NCBI GenBank assembly: GCA_963799425.1
Contig: CAWCXA010000012.1
Coordinates: 310,001 to 374,000 of the forward strand
Source of the DNA: CAVWSM01 sp963799425
GTDB taxonomy: Bacteria; Actinomycetota; Actinomycetes; Jiangellales; Jiangellaceae
Direction of reading: 5' to 3'
Length of the DNA stretch: 64,000 bases
The position numbers were made by a program, and so were the translations under genes. The number at the start of each line of letters is the position of its first letter. Positions within the stretch are counted from its first letter, which is position 1. Positions 51,814 to 59,580 of this stretch are shown here, piece by piece. The notes beneath the pieces were generated by a model, which worked only from the letters and a program-made list of their open reading frames with translations, made no database searches and was not told where the DNA came from.

Positions 51814-52511
51814 CTGAGTCGAGCAGCGTGCTGGTCATCGGCGGCACGTCCGGATTGGGGCGCGCGATCGCTCAGCTGTACGCCGACGGGGGGCGGCGGG
51901 TGTGGATCACCGGACGCGACACGCAACGCTGCGAGTCGGTGGCCAAGGAGATCGGTGGCGACACCCGGACCATCGCGCTCGAGCTGGCGGAACCTGAGTC
52001 GATCGCGCCGGCCCTCGCCGAGATCGACCGGGTCGACCACCTGGTCCTGTCCGCTATCCACCGGGATGCCAACACGGTCAAGGACTACGACGTCGCTGCG
52101 GCGATCCGCCTCGTCACGCTCAAGCTGGTGGGTTACACCGAGGTGATCCACGCTTTGCTTCCGCGACTGCCCGAGGAGGCCGCGATCGTGATGTTTGGCG
52201 GGCTCGCCAAGGACCGGCCCTATCCCGGCTCCACGACTGTGTCGACCATCAACGGCGGCATCACCGGGCTGTTGCACACGCTCGTTGTTGAGCTCGCACC
52301 GCGGCGCGTCAACGTCATTCATCCCGGCATCGTCGCCGACAGCCCATTCTGGTCCGGCAAGACCGAGGCGACCGAGCGCGTCAGGGAGCGCACCCCCACC
52401 GGTCGCAATGTCGCTATGGCCGACGTCGTCGACGCGGTCGACTTTCTGCTCAGCAACCGCTCGGTCAACGGAGTCGAGCTCTTGGTCGACGGAGGGTGGA
52501 TGCGCTCATGA
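51810..52511 (+). CDS. Atypical SDR lacking the Tyr-Lys catalytic pair
   Basis: A 233-residue short-chain dehydrogenase/reductase. The cofactor motif GGTSGLGRA is normal and the C-terminus (VNVIHPGIV, VNGVELLVDGGW) is classical. The active site is not: where YxxxK is expected, VSTIN is found (residues 144-148), and the preceding catalytic Ser is missing (VMFGGLAK). It may bind a nucleotide without reducing, or use other residues. ATG 51810 overlaps the bicupin stop; the longer reading is shadow. Confidence 0.88.
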   Translation: MTESSSVLVIGGTSGLGRAIAQLYADGGRRVWITGRDTQRCESVAKEIGGDTRTIALELAEPESIAPALAEIDRVDHLVLSAIHRDANTVKDYDVAAAIRLVTLKLVGYTEVIHALLPRLPEEAAIVMFGGLAKDRPYPGSTTVSTINGGITGLLHTLVVELAPRRVNVIHPGIVADSPFWSGKTEATERVRERTPTGRNVAMADVVDAVDFLLSNRSVNGVELLVDGGWMRS

Positions 52512-53371
52512 CGGTCGCCGTTGTCGGGGTGGGTCGGATGGGGGCGGCGATGGTCGGCCGGCTGTGTGGCGCCGGGCTCGACGTCGTGGTCTACAACCGC
52601 ACACGCGAGCGCGCCGAGCAGGTTGCGGCACAACACGGCGCCTCCGTCGCCGGCACTGCTCGCGACGCCGTACGGGGCGCGGATGTCGTCATCGTGTCGC
52701 TGGCCGACGATGCCGCGGTCATCGCGACCTACGAGGGTGACGATGGAATGCTCGCCGGTCTGCGTGCCGGCACCGTCGTCTGCGACACCAGCACCGTCGA
52801 CCCGGAGACGATCCGGCACCTGGCGCCACTCGTCGCCGAGCGCGGCGCGACGCTGCTCGACACACCGGTCTCCGGCAGTGTTCCCGTGGTCGAGCGCGGC
52901 GAGCTGACCATCATGGTGGGCGGCGACGTGGGCGCGCTCGACACGGCAAGGCCGACGCTCGACACCTTCGCCAAGTCCATCTTCCATCTGGGTGACAACG
53001 GCACTGGCGCCACCATGAAGCTGGTCGTCAACGCCGCTGTGCACGCGCTCGGCGTGGCCGTCAGCGAGGCCCTCGCGCTGGCCGAGAAGGCCGGTCTCGA
53101 CCGCACGACGACCTACGACGTGCTCGAAGCGGGTGCGCTCGGCGCGCCGTTCGTCAAGTACAAGCGGGCGGCCTACCTGCATCCCGCCGAGACACCGGTG
53201 GCGTTCAGCCTCGACCTTGTCGCCAAGGACCAGGACCTCATCCACACCCTCGCCAAGAACGTCGGTGCGTGGATGGCCCAAGGGGAGGCAAACCGCGAGC
53301 TGGTCGCGGCCGCAGTGGCCACCGGCATGGGTGAGCGTGACCTCAGCGCACTTGCCGAGTTCCTCAGGTAG
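52508..53371 (+). CDS. NAD(P)-dependent beta-hydroxyacid dehydrogenase
   Basis: A 287-residue enzyme of the 3-hydroxyisobutyrate dehydrogenase/tartronate-semialdehyde reductase family. It has VVGVGRMGAAMVGRL (dinucleotide binding), LLDTPVSGSVPVVERG (substrate binding), and MKLVVNAAVHALGVAVSEAL, with the catalytic Lys. The last signature VAKDQDLIHTLAKN is also present. ATG 52508 overlaps the SDR stop. It is the last gene of the catabolic operon and probably reduces a semialdehyde or oxidises the hydroxyacid. Confidence 0.92.
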   Translation: MTVAVVGVGRMGAAMVGRLCGAGLDVVVYNRTRERAEQVAAQHGASVAGTARDAVRGADVVIVSLADDAAVIATYEGDDGMLAGLRAGTVVCDTSTVDPETIRHLAPLVAERGATLLDTPVSGSVPVVERGELTIMVGGDVGALDTARPTLDTFAKSIFHLGDNGTGATMKLVVNAAVHALGVAVSEALALAEKAGLDRTTTYDVLEAGALGAPFVKYKRAAYLHPAETPVAFSLDLVAKDQDLIHTLAKNVGAWMAQGEANRELVAAAVATGMGERDLSALAEFLR

Positions 53372-53401
53372 GCGCGAGCCCAGCCGTGCCGCCTGACCTT
53401 T

Positions 53402-53443
53402 CCGGGTAACTCCGTGCGGCATAGCGACACGCAACTACCCCGC
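53402..53443 (-). repeat. 42-nt REP-like element, copy 3
   Basis: Read on the minus strand it begins GCGGGGTAGTTGCGTGTCGC and ends CACGGAGTTACCCGG, matching copy 1 at 38 of 42 bases. It starts at the last base of the small gene B stop codon. It lies between convergent genes and could act as a terminator or REP element. Confidence 0.8.
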
Positions 53444-53598
53444 TATCCTCCAGCAGCGGCGCGATCGAGCAGCTCGTCGATGCGCGCGATCAGCTCGGCC
53501 GCCTCGTCGGTGCGAACCACCGGCTCGACCGGCACGGGCTCGGCGACCTCATCGGCTCGCCGTGCCACCCGCCGCTGCCGGATCCGGATCCGCTCCAT
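53443..53598 (-). CDS. Small protein B, paralogue of the protein at 24309
   Basis: A 51-residue protein: MERIRIRQRRVARRADEV, then EPVPVEPVVRTD and AAELIARIDELLDRAAAGG. It matches the protein at 24309 along its whole length, with the middle block identical. The leader (AGAGGTGGTGGCAGCC before ATG) is also shared. A 42-nt element begins at the stop. It starts about 27 bases after the upstream small basic gene and may be co-transcribed with it. Function unknown; a basic head and acidic helical tail are compatible with nucleic-acid or membrane-surface binding. Confidence 0.75.
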   Translation of the reverse strand: MERIRIRQRRVARRADEVAEPVPVEPVVRTDEAAELIARIDELLDRAAAGG

Positions 53599-53625
53599 GG
53601 CTGCCACCACCTCTCTAGAAGTGCA

Positions 53626-53895
53626 TCAACGCGACCGGTGTCCCCCGCTGAAGGCCACCGGATAGCCGCGGACCGGCGGCAGGTAGTCGACCGCGCGGTC
53701 ACCCGCGGTAATCGGGCGAAGGCGTGGCCCCAGCACTCGCCAGAGCCTGCCTAGCGGCCGCTCGCGGCTCGTGCGGTGCCGGGCTGCCGGGCGCGCCTGA
53801 GCCGCCGCTCGCGCCGCCAACCGCTGATCCGCCGCCTCGCGGTGCCGCTGCTCCATGTGGGTGCGGGTTAGCTCGTACGCGATCCAGTGCGACAT
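53626..53895 (-). CDS. Small basic hypothetical protein
   Basis: An 89-residue Arg/Ala-rich protein starting MSHWIAYELTRTHMEQRHREA. GAAGGAG lies eight bases before ATG 53895. The first 40 residues form one amphipathic helix with a hydrophobic lead (HWIAYEL), and the tail is basic (RERPLGRLWRVLGPRLRP). Similar 'M.HW.AYEL..' proteins are common in actinobacteria, with no function known to me. Small gene B follows on the same strand. Confidence 0.65.
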   Translation of the reverse strand: MSHWIAYELTRTHMEQRHREAADQRLAARAAAQARPAARHRTSRERPLGRLWRVLGPRLRPITAGDRAVDYLPPVRGYPVAFSGGHRSR

Positions 53896-54049
53896 GGTCC
53901 TTGCTCCTTCGTCATCTGCGGTGGGCACCTGAGTGGTGCGTCACCCAGGCGTACGCACGCCATCGCGTGGTCGGTTCGCGCGAACCGGTTGGGCAGGTCG
54001 CTACGTACTCGCACATGACCGCACCACCGCTGCGACCCGAGGAGAGCCG

Positions 54050-54610
54050 TTGTCCAGCCCAGCGACCACACAACAGTCGGCCCTCGCGCGGCCGCTGCTG
54101 ATCCTGGCGTTCGGGGCCGCGGTCGCCCTGGCGCTCGGGACGTACGGCCGGCTCCACACCCCGTCCGCCTCCTCGATCACGACTTTCGGGTTCTCCGGGC
54201 CGCTGCAGATGAAAGCGTGGCTCACGACCGGGGCGCTGGCCCTCGGCGCCGTACAGCTGGCGACGGCTCTGCGCCTGTACGGGCGAGTCGGCAGCGGCCC
54301 CGCACCGCCGTGGCTGGCACCGCTCCACCGCTGGTCGGGCACGACGGCGTTCGTCCTCAGCGTGCCCGTGGCGCTGCACTGTTTGTGGGCGCTCGGCTTC
54401 GCGACATATGACCTGCGCACAACCGTGCACTCATTGCTCGGGTGCGCGTTCTACGGCGCGTTCGCCGCCAAGATGCTGTCTCTCCGGGACGGCAAGGCGC
54501 CGCGCTGGCTGCTCCCCGTGCTCGGGGCGGCGCTGCTCACCATCCTCGCGGGCCTTTGGCTCTCCGCGTCGTTCTGGTTCTTCACTTCGTCAGGGGCTGA
54601 GCTGCTATGA
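54050..54610 (+). CDS. DUF6529-type membrane protein
   Basis: A 186-residue membrane protein with about five helices (PLLILAFGAAVALALGTYGRL, AWLTTGALALGAVQLATAL, GTTAFVLSVPVALHCLWALG, LLGCAFYGAFAAKML, LPVLGAALLTILAGLWLSAS). The TTG at 54050 follows GGAGAG. Conserved His in PLHRW, LHCLW and VHSLLG could ligate haem, as in cytochrome-b561-like proteins; this is inference. It overlaps the Rieske gene by ATGA, which suggests an electron-transfer pair in the membrane. Confidence 0.8.
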   Translation: MSSPATTQQSALARPLLILAFGAAVALALGTYGRLHTPSASSITTFGFSGPLQMKAWLTTGALALGAVQLATALRLYGRVGSGPAPPWLAPLHRWSGTTAFVLSVPVALHCLWALGFATYDLRTTVHSLLGCAFYGAFAAKMLSLRDGKAPRWLLPVLGAALLTILAGLWLSASFWFFTSSGAELL

Positions 54611-55035
54611 CCACCGTTGATCGCCGTACGGTCCTCGCCGGCGGGCTGGTTGTCGGCGTCGCCGGCGCGAGCGGTGCCCTGTTCGCCAGGGACGCTCTCG
54701 ACGGGAATGCGCCGCCGACCGCCGCAAGTCCTACTGGGTCCGGGCAACCCACGGCGCTGGCCCGGGCTGCGGATCTGCCTCGAGGCGGCGGCGTCGTACT
54801 CCCCGACCAGAAAGTCGTGCTGACCCGGTCGTCCGATGACGTGGTCGCGGCGTTCTCGGCGGTCTGCACCCATCAGGGCTGCCTGGTGGCGTCCGTCTCC
54901 GACGGGGCGATCCACTGCCCATGCCACGGCAGCCGATTCGACGCGGCGACCGGCGAACCCCTGGCCGGGCCCGCCAGGCAAGCCCTCGCCGTCGTCCCGA
55001 TTGCCCTCAGCGGCGACACCATCGTGACCGCGTGA
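54607..55035 (+). CDS. Rieske [2Fe-2S] protein with Tat-type leader
   Basis: A 142-residue exported Rieske protein. The leader has DRRTVLAGGLVVGVAG, a Tat-like start. The cluster motifs are CTHQGCLV and CPCHGSRFD, giving the two Cys and two His ligands. The protein is anchored or exported to the outer face of the membrane and probably exchanges electrons with the DUF6529 partner. ATG 54607 overlaps that gene's stop. Confidence 0.93.
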   Translation: MTTVDRRTVLAGGLVVGVAGASGALFARDALDGNAPPTAASPTGSGQPTALARAADLPRGGGVVLPDQKVVLTRSSDDVVAAFSAVCTHQGCLVASVSDGAIHCPCHGSRFDAATGEPLAGPARQALAVVPIALSGDTIVTA

Positions 55036-55037
55036 CC

Positions 55038-55142
55038 ATGACCAAGAGGGGAAGGACACGTGCGATGCGACGAAACGTACCAACACTCGTCTGGCTCGCG
55101 GCGGCAGCCTTCTTTGTGGGGGCACTCACCGCATGGCGCTAG
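55038..55142 (+). CDS. Small single-helix membrane protein
   Basis: A very short protein, 34 residues from ATG 55038 or 25 from ATG 55065, which follows GGAAGGA by eight bases. It has a basic head (MRRN) and one helix (VPTLVWLAAAAFFVGALTAWR). It lies between the Rieske and sigma-factor genes with almost no spacing, so is part of the same operon. It may stabilise the membrane electron-transfer pair. Confidence 0.55.
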   Translation: MTKRGRTRAMRRNVPTLVWLAAAAFFVGALTAWR

Positions 55143-55152
55143 GTTTGCCTTC

Positions 55153-55725
55153 GTGCCGGCGCCCGCACCTGACCCGGATGTCCTCCGGCGCTTCGCTGCT
55201 GGAGAAGAGTCAGCCTTCAGCGAGGTGTACCGGAGGTACGCCGGACCGATGTACACCGTCGCCATGCGCGTCGTCGGCCGGCCGGAGCTGGCCGCCGACG
55301 CGGTGCAGCAGGCGTTTGTCCAGGCCTGGCGTGGCGCGTCGTCGTACTCTCCTGGCTCGGACATCGCACCGTGGCTGTTCACCATCACCCGGCGTGCCGC
55401 GATCGATGCGTGGCGCAAGGAGAGTCGGCACACCGTGGTAGACACCGCCGACCCGGTGACCGAGCCGTCAGTCGAGGGCCCGTCCCTGGAGGGCGCCTGG
55501 GAGGCGTGGCAGGTGCGCCAGGCGCTCGACGAGCTGCCGGCCGAGGAGCGGGAGGTCGTGGCACTGGCTTACGGGGAAGGGCTCACGCACACCGAGACAG
55601 CAGACCGGCTCGGCGTCCCCGTCGGCACCGTGAAGTCACGCACCCATCGCGCCTACCGCAGGCTGAGCCATCTACTTTCACACCTCGCTCCGTATGACAA
55701 TGAGATAGGAGGTGAGCAGGCATGA
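55153..55725 (+). CDS. ECF RNA polymerase sigma factor
   Basis: A 190-residue ECF sigma factor. Region 2 has FSEVYRRYAGPMYTVAMRVVG and ADAVQQAFVQAWRGASSY, with WLFTITRRAAIDAWR. Region 4 has LDELPAEEREVVALAYGEGLTHTETADRLGVPVGTVKSR. The start is GTG 55153. It overlaps the anti-sigma gene, which has an RskA-like domain, so it is probably SigK-type and held inactive until a redox or envelope signal. Confidence 0.93.
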   Translation: MPAPAPDPDVLRRFAAGEESAFSEVYRRYAGPMYTVAMRVVGRPELAADAVQQAFVQAWRGASSYSPGSDIAPWLFTITRRAAIDAWRKESRHTVVDTADPVTEPSVEGPSLEGAWEAWQVRQALDELPAEEREVVALAYGEGLTHTETADRLGVPVGTVKSRTHRAYRRLSHLLSHLAPYDNEIGGEQA

Positions 55726-56381
55726 CCACAGACGATCGTCCACCCGGGTTGCCGGATGCTGTGCTCGCCATCCTGCGGCAGCCGGACATGCTCGCCGACC
55801 CGCCGGCGGACCTGCAGGCCCGCACCTGGGCCGCCATCCGCGAGGACAGCGCCCGCGCGGCAGGCGAGACCACCGAAACAGCGGAAGACGTCGACCGTAC
55901 GACGGAAGGCGTCGACGAGCTCGCCAGCGCGCGCCACCGCCGCTCCGCCCGCCGCCGGTGGGTGCCGCTGCTCGCGGCGGCGGCCGCCGCGGCAATAGTC
56001 GGGACCGTGACGGTCGTCGCCGTCACGGGTGACGACGACCCGGCGGCGACAACTGTCGCGCTGGCCGGCACGGACGTCGAGCCGGGTGCCGAGGGGCAGG
56101 CGGAGATCACCTCCACGCCTTCCGGCTTCGAGATCCAGCTCGACATCTCCGGCCTGCCGCCTTCGCCGGAAGGCACCTACTACCAGGGCTGGCTGCGCAA
56201 CGACAGCGACGCGGTCACCATCGGCACGTTCCACGGGCGGGAGGGCAGCGACGACATCATCCTGTGGTCCGGGGTCGATGTTGCGGACTTCCCCACGCTC
56301 ACGGTCACGATTCAGCAGGTAGGCGGCGGGGCCGAGTCGTCCGGCGTCGTCGTGTTGCGTGGCGAGATCGACGCCGACTGA
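55722..56381 (+). CDS. Membrane anti-sigma factor with RskA-like C-terminal domain
   Basis: A 219-residue anti-sigma factor. The cytosolic N-terminus has no zinc motif, one membrane helix lies at about residues 85-108 (WVPLLAAAAAAAIVGTVTVVA), and the outside domain has PSPEGTYYQGWLRNDSDAVTIGTFHG, the RskA/anti-sigma-K signature. The upstream sigma gene is its target. Together with the Rieske pair in the same operon, it suggests control by the redox state or condition of the membrane. Confidence 0.88.
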   Translation: MTTDDRPPGLPDAVLAILRQPDMLADPPADLQARTWAAIREDSARAAGETTETAEDVDRTTEGVDELASARHRRSARRRWVPLLAAAAAAAIVGTVTVVAVTGDDDPAATTVALAGTDVEPGAEGQAEITSTPSGFEIQLDISGLPPSPEGTYYQGWLRNDSDAVTIGTFHGREGSDDIILWSGVDVADFPTLTVTIQQVGGGAESSGVVVLRGEIDAD

Positions 56382-56464
56382 CCGCTCTGGCGGCCCTGCC
56401 GAGCGAGGTGTACGACAGGAGTAGGCCTTGGGCGGGGTTGTGAGCTGGTGAGGTGGTGGTCGGC

Positions 56465-56854
56465 ATGACCGACTTCGAACGCACTGTGATGGTGTCTGCG
56501 GACCCACGATCGGTGTTCGGCCTGCTCGCCGACCCGCGGCAGACCGCGGGCTGGGCACACGGGCACGTACGGCTCAGCTCGACGGTTCCTGTCGCTGAGC
56601 CGTCGACAGGGGGCGGCTCGCTGTTCGTGAGCCTGCCGGACAAGCGGCGGGTCGAGTGGGGCAGCCCCAGCGGTTACTACTCCGGCTGGATGCAGGTCAA
56701 CGACCATGCGGGCGGCGGGTCGGACGTCACTTTGCACGTCTCGCTGACCGGCGCCCTGGAGCCCGACTCACCGAGGGTCGCGGCGCGGGTCCGCGACGAC
56801 CTGGAGTCCGCGCTCGACGGGCTGTGCGTCCACTTCGAGGGCGGCGGCTCCTGA
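56465..56854 (+). CDS. SRPBCC (polyketide cyclase/START-like) family protein
   Basis: A 129-residue helix-grip protein that likely binds a small hydrophobic ligand. It opens FERTVMVSADPRSVFGLLADP and ends with a long helix (VAARVRDDLESALDGLCVHFE). GGTGAGGTGG precedes ATG 56465. It is convergent with and abuts the SnoaL-type sigma gene. Confidence 0.82.
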   Translation: MTDFERTVMVSADPRSVFGLLADPRQTAGWAHGHVRLSSTVPVAEPSTGGGSLFVSLPDKRRVEWGSPSGYYSGWMQVNDHAGGGSDVTLHVSLTGALEPDSPRVAARVRDDLESALDGLCVHFEGGGS

Positions 56855-58006
56855 CTAGACCCGACCTCGCGTTGTCAGCACCTCTGGCAGTCGGAATCGA
56901 CCGTAGACGGCGGGATCGAGGAATGCGTTCAGCGCGACGATCTGTCCTGCCCGCAGCGTGAGGACGTTGATCCCGACCAGCCGGAACGGATCGAGATCGG
57001 CCTCCCGCTGGTAGCAGGCGAGGGCCAGCTGCCCGTTTGCGCGGATCGGCTCCACGCGCCAGCTGGTCGCGAACATGCGCTCGCGGAGGAATCGGCCGAC
57101 GTCCTCGCGACCGTCGAACCACGCCGGCAGCGGCGGCATGGTGAAGCGAGCGTCCTCGGCGAGCAAGGCGAGCATGCCGTCCACGTCGGCCCGCTCCCAG
57201 GCGTTGACGAGCGCGGTGACCAGCTCGCGTTGACCGTCGGTGCCGAGGGCATCCAGCTCGACCTGTTGAGAGGTACGCGGTACTCGTTGCTCGACCGCGG
57301 TTTTCGCACGTTGCAATGCACTATTGACCGACACGCGGGTGGTGCCCAGGATGTCGGCCGTCTCCGCCGCGGAGAATCCGAGGACGTCACGCAGGATCAG
57401 GACGGCGCGCTGCGTGCCCGGCAGGTGCTGGAGTGCCGCGACGAACGCCAGCTCGACGCTCTCTCGCCGCAGGTAGGCCTCCGCGGGATCGTCGCCGGTC
57501 TGCTCGCCGAGCCGCGCCTCGTCAGGGAGGGGCTCGAGCCACACCGGTCCGCTCACCCATTCGCCGAGGTCGCCGGTCGTCCGGATTGCGGGCGCGTTGT
57601 CTTCCGAGCGCATCCGACGCGGGCGGCGGGCCACCTGTCGCAGGCAGGCATTGGTGCTGATGCGGTAGAGCCAGGTGCGCAATGAGCTCCTGCCCTCGAA
57701 TCCGGCCAGCCCCCGCCACGCGCCGAGCAACGACTCTTGCAGTGCGTCCTCCGCGTCCGGCACGGAGCCCAGCATCCGATAGCAGTGCGCGTAGAGCTCG
57801 TCCAGGAAGCCTTCGACCAGCCGGTCGAAGGCGACGGCGTCGCCCGCGCGTGCTGCGTCCAGCAGCTCACGCTCGGTCGGCGCCTCGACTCCGTCCACCG
57901 AGGCCCATGGTGGCAGCCGCCCGGATGGTTTGGCGAGGTCATCTGCGGTCAAGCGCCCTGAATCGGTCACCGCCCGTGGTGGTGAGAACACGTCGCGTCC
58001 AGGCAT
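56855..58006 (-). CDS. ECF sigma factor with C-terminal SnoaL-like domain
   Basis: A 383-residue sigma-70 family protein of the SigX5/TIGR02960-like type. Region 2 has DELYAHCYRMLGSVPDAEDALQES, followed by FEGRSSLRTWLYRISTNACL. Region 4 has LPGTQRAVLILRDVLGFSAAETADILGTTRVSVNSAL. The last 120 residues are an NTF2/SnoaL-like domain (LVNAWERADVDGMLALLAEDARFTM) that replaces the usual anti-sigma and tunes activity in related sigma groups. ATG 58006 has no ribosome site; a GTG near 57903 is possible. Confidence 0.88.
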   Translation of the reverse strand: MPGRDVFSPPRAVTDSGRLTADDLAKPSGRLPPWASVDGVEAPTERELLDAARAGDAVAFDRLVEGFLDELYAHCYRMLGSVPDAEDALQESLLGAWRGLAGFEGRSSLRTWLYRISTNACLRQVARRPRRMRSEDNAPAIRTTGDLGEWVSGPVWLEPLPDEARLGEQTGDDPAEAYLRRESVELAFVAALQHLPGTQRAVLILRDVLGFSAAETADILGTTRVSVNSALQRAKTAVEQRVPRTSQQVELDALGTDGQRELVTALVNAWERADVDGMLALLAEDARFTMPPLPAWFDGREDVGRFLRERMFATSWRVEPIRANGQLALACYQREADLDPFRLVGINVLTLRAGQIVALNAFLDPAVYGRFRLPEVLTTRGRV

Positions 58007-58085
58007 GTATCAGACGCGAGCACGCCCCTCTCTTGAGTTGGTGTCGCTAGTCCGCGACCTACGACTTTCAAGGGGGAGCAGTGTC

Positions 58086-58598
58086 ATGACCATCATTACC
58101 AAGGAGCGTCGGCCCCTTTCCCTGCCTGCGCCCGAGCGCCCCCGTCACGTGGGCGGGTACGTGACGCAGGTCGAGGAGCGCCTCGCTCGGGTGATCCGGC
58201 CGTTCAGCCTCACAGCGTTGCGCCTGTCGCTCGGCGTGGTGTTCATCTGGTTCGGTGCGCTCAAGGTGTTTGACGCCACGCCGGTCGCCGACCTCGTCGC
58301 CAAGACTGTCCCGTTCCTCGACCGGGACTGGTTTGTGCCGGCGCTCGGCGCGGTCGAGGTCGCCCTTGGCGTCGCGCTGCTCGTGGGGCGCTATCTCACC
58401 ATCGTCAGCGCGGTACTCGTGGGCCATCTCGCGGGTACGTTCCTGGTCCTCGTGACGCAGCCCGACATCGCCTTCGACAACGGCAACCCGCTGATGCTGA
58501 CCACCATCGGCGAGTTCGTCGTCAAGAACGTTGTGCTCATCTCGGCCGCCCTCGTGCTCGCCTCGCGCCTGCGCGGACGAGACCTCGGCTCCGCCTGA
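58086..58598 (+). CDS. DoxX/DUF417-like membrane protein
   Basis: A 170-residue membrane protein with four helices in the DoxX pattern (LRLSLGVVFIWFGALKVF, ALGAVEVALGVALLVGRYL, IVSAVLVGHLAGTFLVLV, FVVKNVVLISAALVLASRL). AGGGGGAG precedes ATG 58086. It is divergent from the SnoaL-sigma gene, which may control it. Such proteins are linked to redox stress or solute handling; the role here is not shown. Confidence 0.82.
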   Translation: MTIITKERRPLSLPAPERPRHVGGYVTQVEERLARVIRPFSLTALRLSLGVVFIWFGALKVFDATPVADLVAKTVPFLDRDWFVPALGAVEVALGVALLVGRYLTIVSAVLVGHLAGTFLVLVTQPDIAFDNGNPLMLTTIGEFVVKNVVLISAALVLASRLRGRDLGSA

Positions 58599-58621
58599 CC
58601 CTCACGTCGCCGGTTCCCATT

Positions 58622-58701
58622 GATCACGGGACCCATGCGTATGGGGGGTGTGCAGGGCTCACGTGCCTTGCAGACCCCCCAGAAGCATGGGTCCCGTGAT
58701 C
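58622..58701. terminator. Long near-perfect hairpin terminator between convergent genes
   Basis: A 17-bp perfect outer stem (left arm GATCACGGGACCCATGC) encloses a second stem of GGGGGGT/ACCCCCC and a further paired TGCAGGGC-like core. Like the hairpin at 42039, its outer ends are GATCAYGG. It probably stops transcription from both sides. Confidence 0.85.
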
Positions 58702-58715
58702 ATTTGCGCGTTCCG

Positions 58716-59576
58716 CTACGGTCGGTCGCCCGTGCCGATGCCGAGCTCGCCGACGGCCTCCTCAAGCTCCTGCGCGGCTTCGGCGGCACTCCCACCTTCG
58801 CCCTCCAGCTCGTGGCTGAGCTGTTCCAGCTCCTCCCCGCCGGCCATGAGACCGGTGAGCTCGTCCCTGGTGATCTCCGACTTGGCGAAGTCGCCGAGAC
58901 TGCGGCCACGCTTGAGGATGAGGAACCTGTCACCGACCGGATAGGCGTGATGAGGGTTGTGGGTGATGAAGATGACCGCGAGACCGCGCTCGCGGGCCTG
59001 GACGATGTAGCGGAGCACCACCCCGGCCTGCTTCACACCCAGCGCCGACGTCGGCTCGTCGAGGATCAGCAGCTTGGCGCCGAAGTGCACCGCACGTGCG
59101 ATTGCCACCGACTGCCGCTCACCACCGGACAGCGTGCCGACCGGCTGGTCAGGGTCGCGGATGTCGATGCCCATGTCGAGCATCTCCTTGCGGGTGACAG
59201 CCTTGGCGAGCGTCCGGTCGAAGCGGCGGAAGATGCCCTTGCCCTTGGTCGGCTCCGCGCCAAGGAAGAAGTTTCGCCAGATCGCCATCAACGGGATCAT
59301 CGCGAGGTCTTGGTAGACCGTGGCGATGCCCGCATCGAGCGCGTCGCGTGGAGCGGCAAACCGTACGTGCTCCCCCGCCATCAGGATCTCGCCGGAGTCC
59401 GGCTGGTGCACCCCCGACAGGATCTTGATCAGGGTCGACTTGCCGGCACCGTTGTCACCGAGCACGCAAGTGACCTCCCCAGCCCGTACGGTCGTGGAGA
59501 TGTCGTTGAGCCCGATGACAGTGCCGAATGTCTTGGAGATGTGGCGGATCTCGAGGAAGGGAGCGTCAGTCGACAC
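58716..59576 (-). CDS. Sugar/inositol ABC transporter ATP-binding protein
   Basis: A 286-residue ABC ATPase. Walker A is GDNGAGKST, the signature LSGGERQSVAIARA, Walker B LLILDEPTSALG, and the switch His in FITHNPHHA. Unlike the two-domain RbsA/MglA type, it has only one nucleotide-binding domain, as in FrcA. A Glu-rich tail (GGEELEQLSHELEGEGG) follows. The GTG start at 59576 comes seven bases after GGAGG. It powers uptake with the adjacent permease and binding protein. Confidence 0.9.
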   Translation of the reverse strand: MSTDAPFLEIRHISKTFGTVIGLNDISTTVRAGEVTCVLGDNGAGKSTLIKILSGVHQPDSGEILMAGEHVRFAAPRDALDAGIATVYQDLAMIPLMAIWRNFFLGAEPTKGKGIFRRFDRTLAKAVTRKEMLDMGIDIRDPDQPVGTLSGGERQSVAIARAVHFGAKLLILDEPTSALGVKQAGVVLRYIVQARERGLAVIFITHNPHHAYPVGDRFLILKRGRSLGDFAKSEITRDELTGLMAGGEELEQLSHELEGEGGSAAEAAQELEEAVGELGIGTGDRP

Positions 59577-59580
59577 GACA

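Noticed and set aside
58031..58060. Fourth copy of the 42-nt element (GGTGTCGCTAG)
   Set aside because: Only about ten bases of the core match and both GGGTAA/TTACCC ends are absent.
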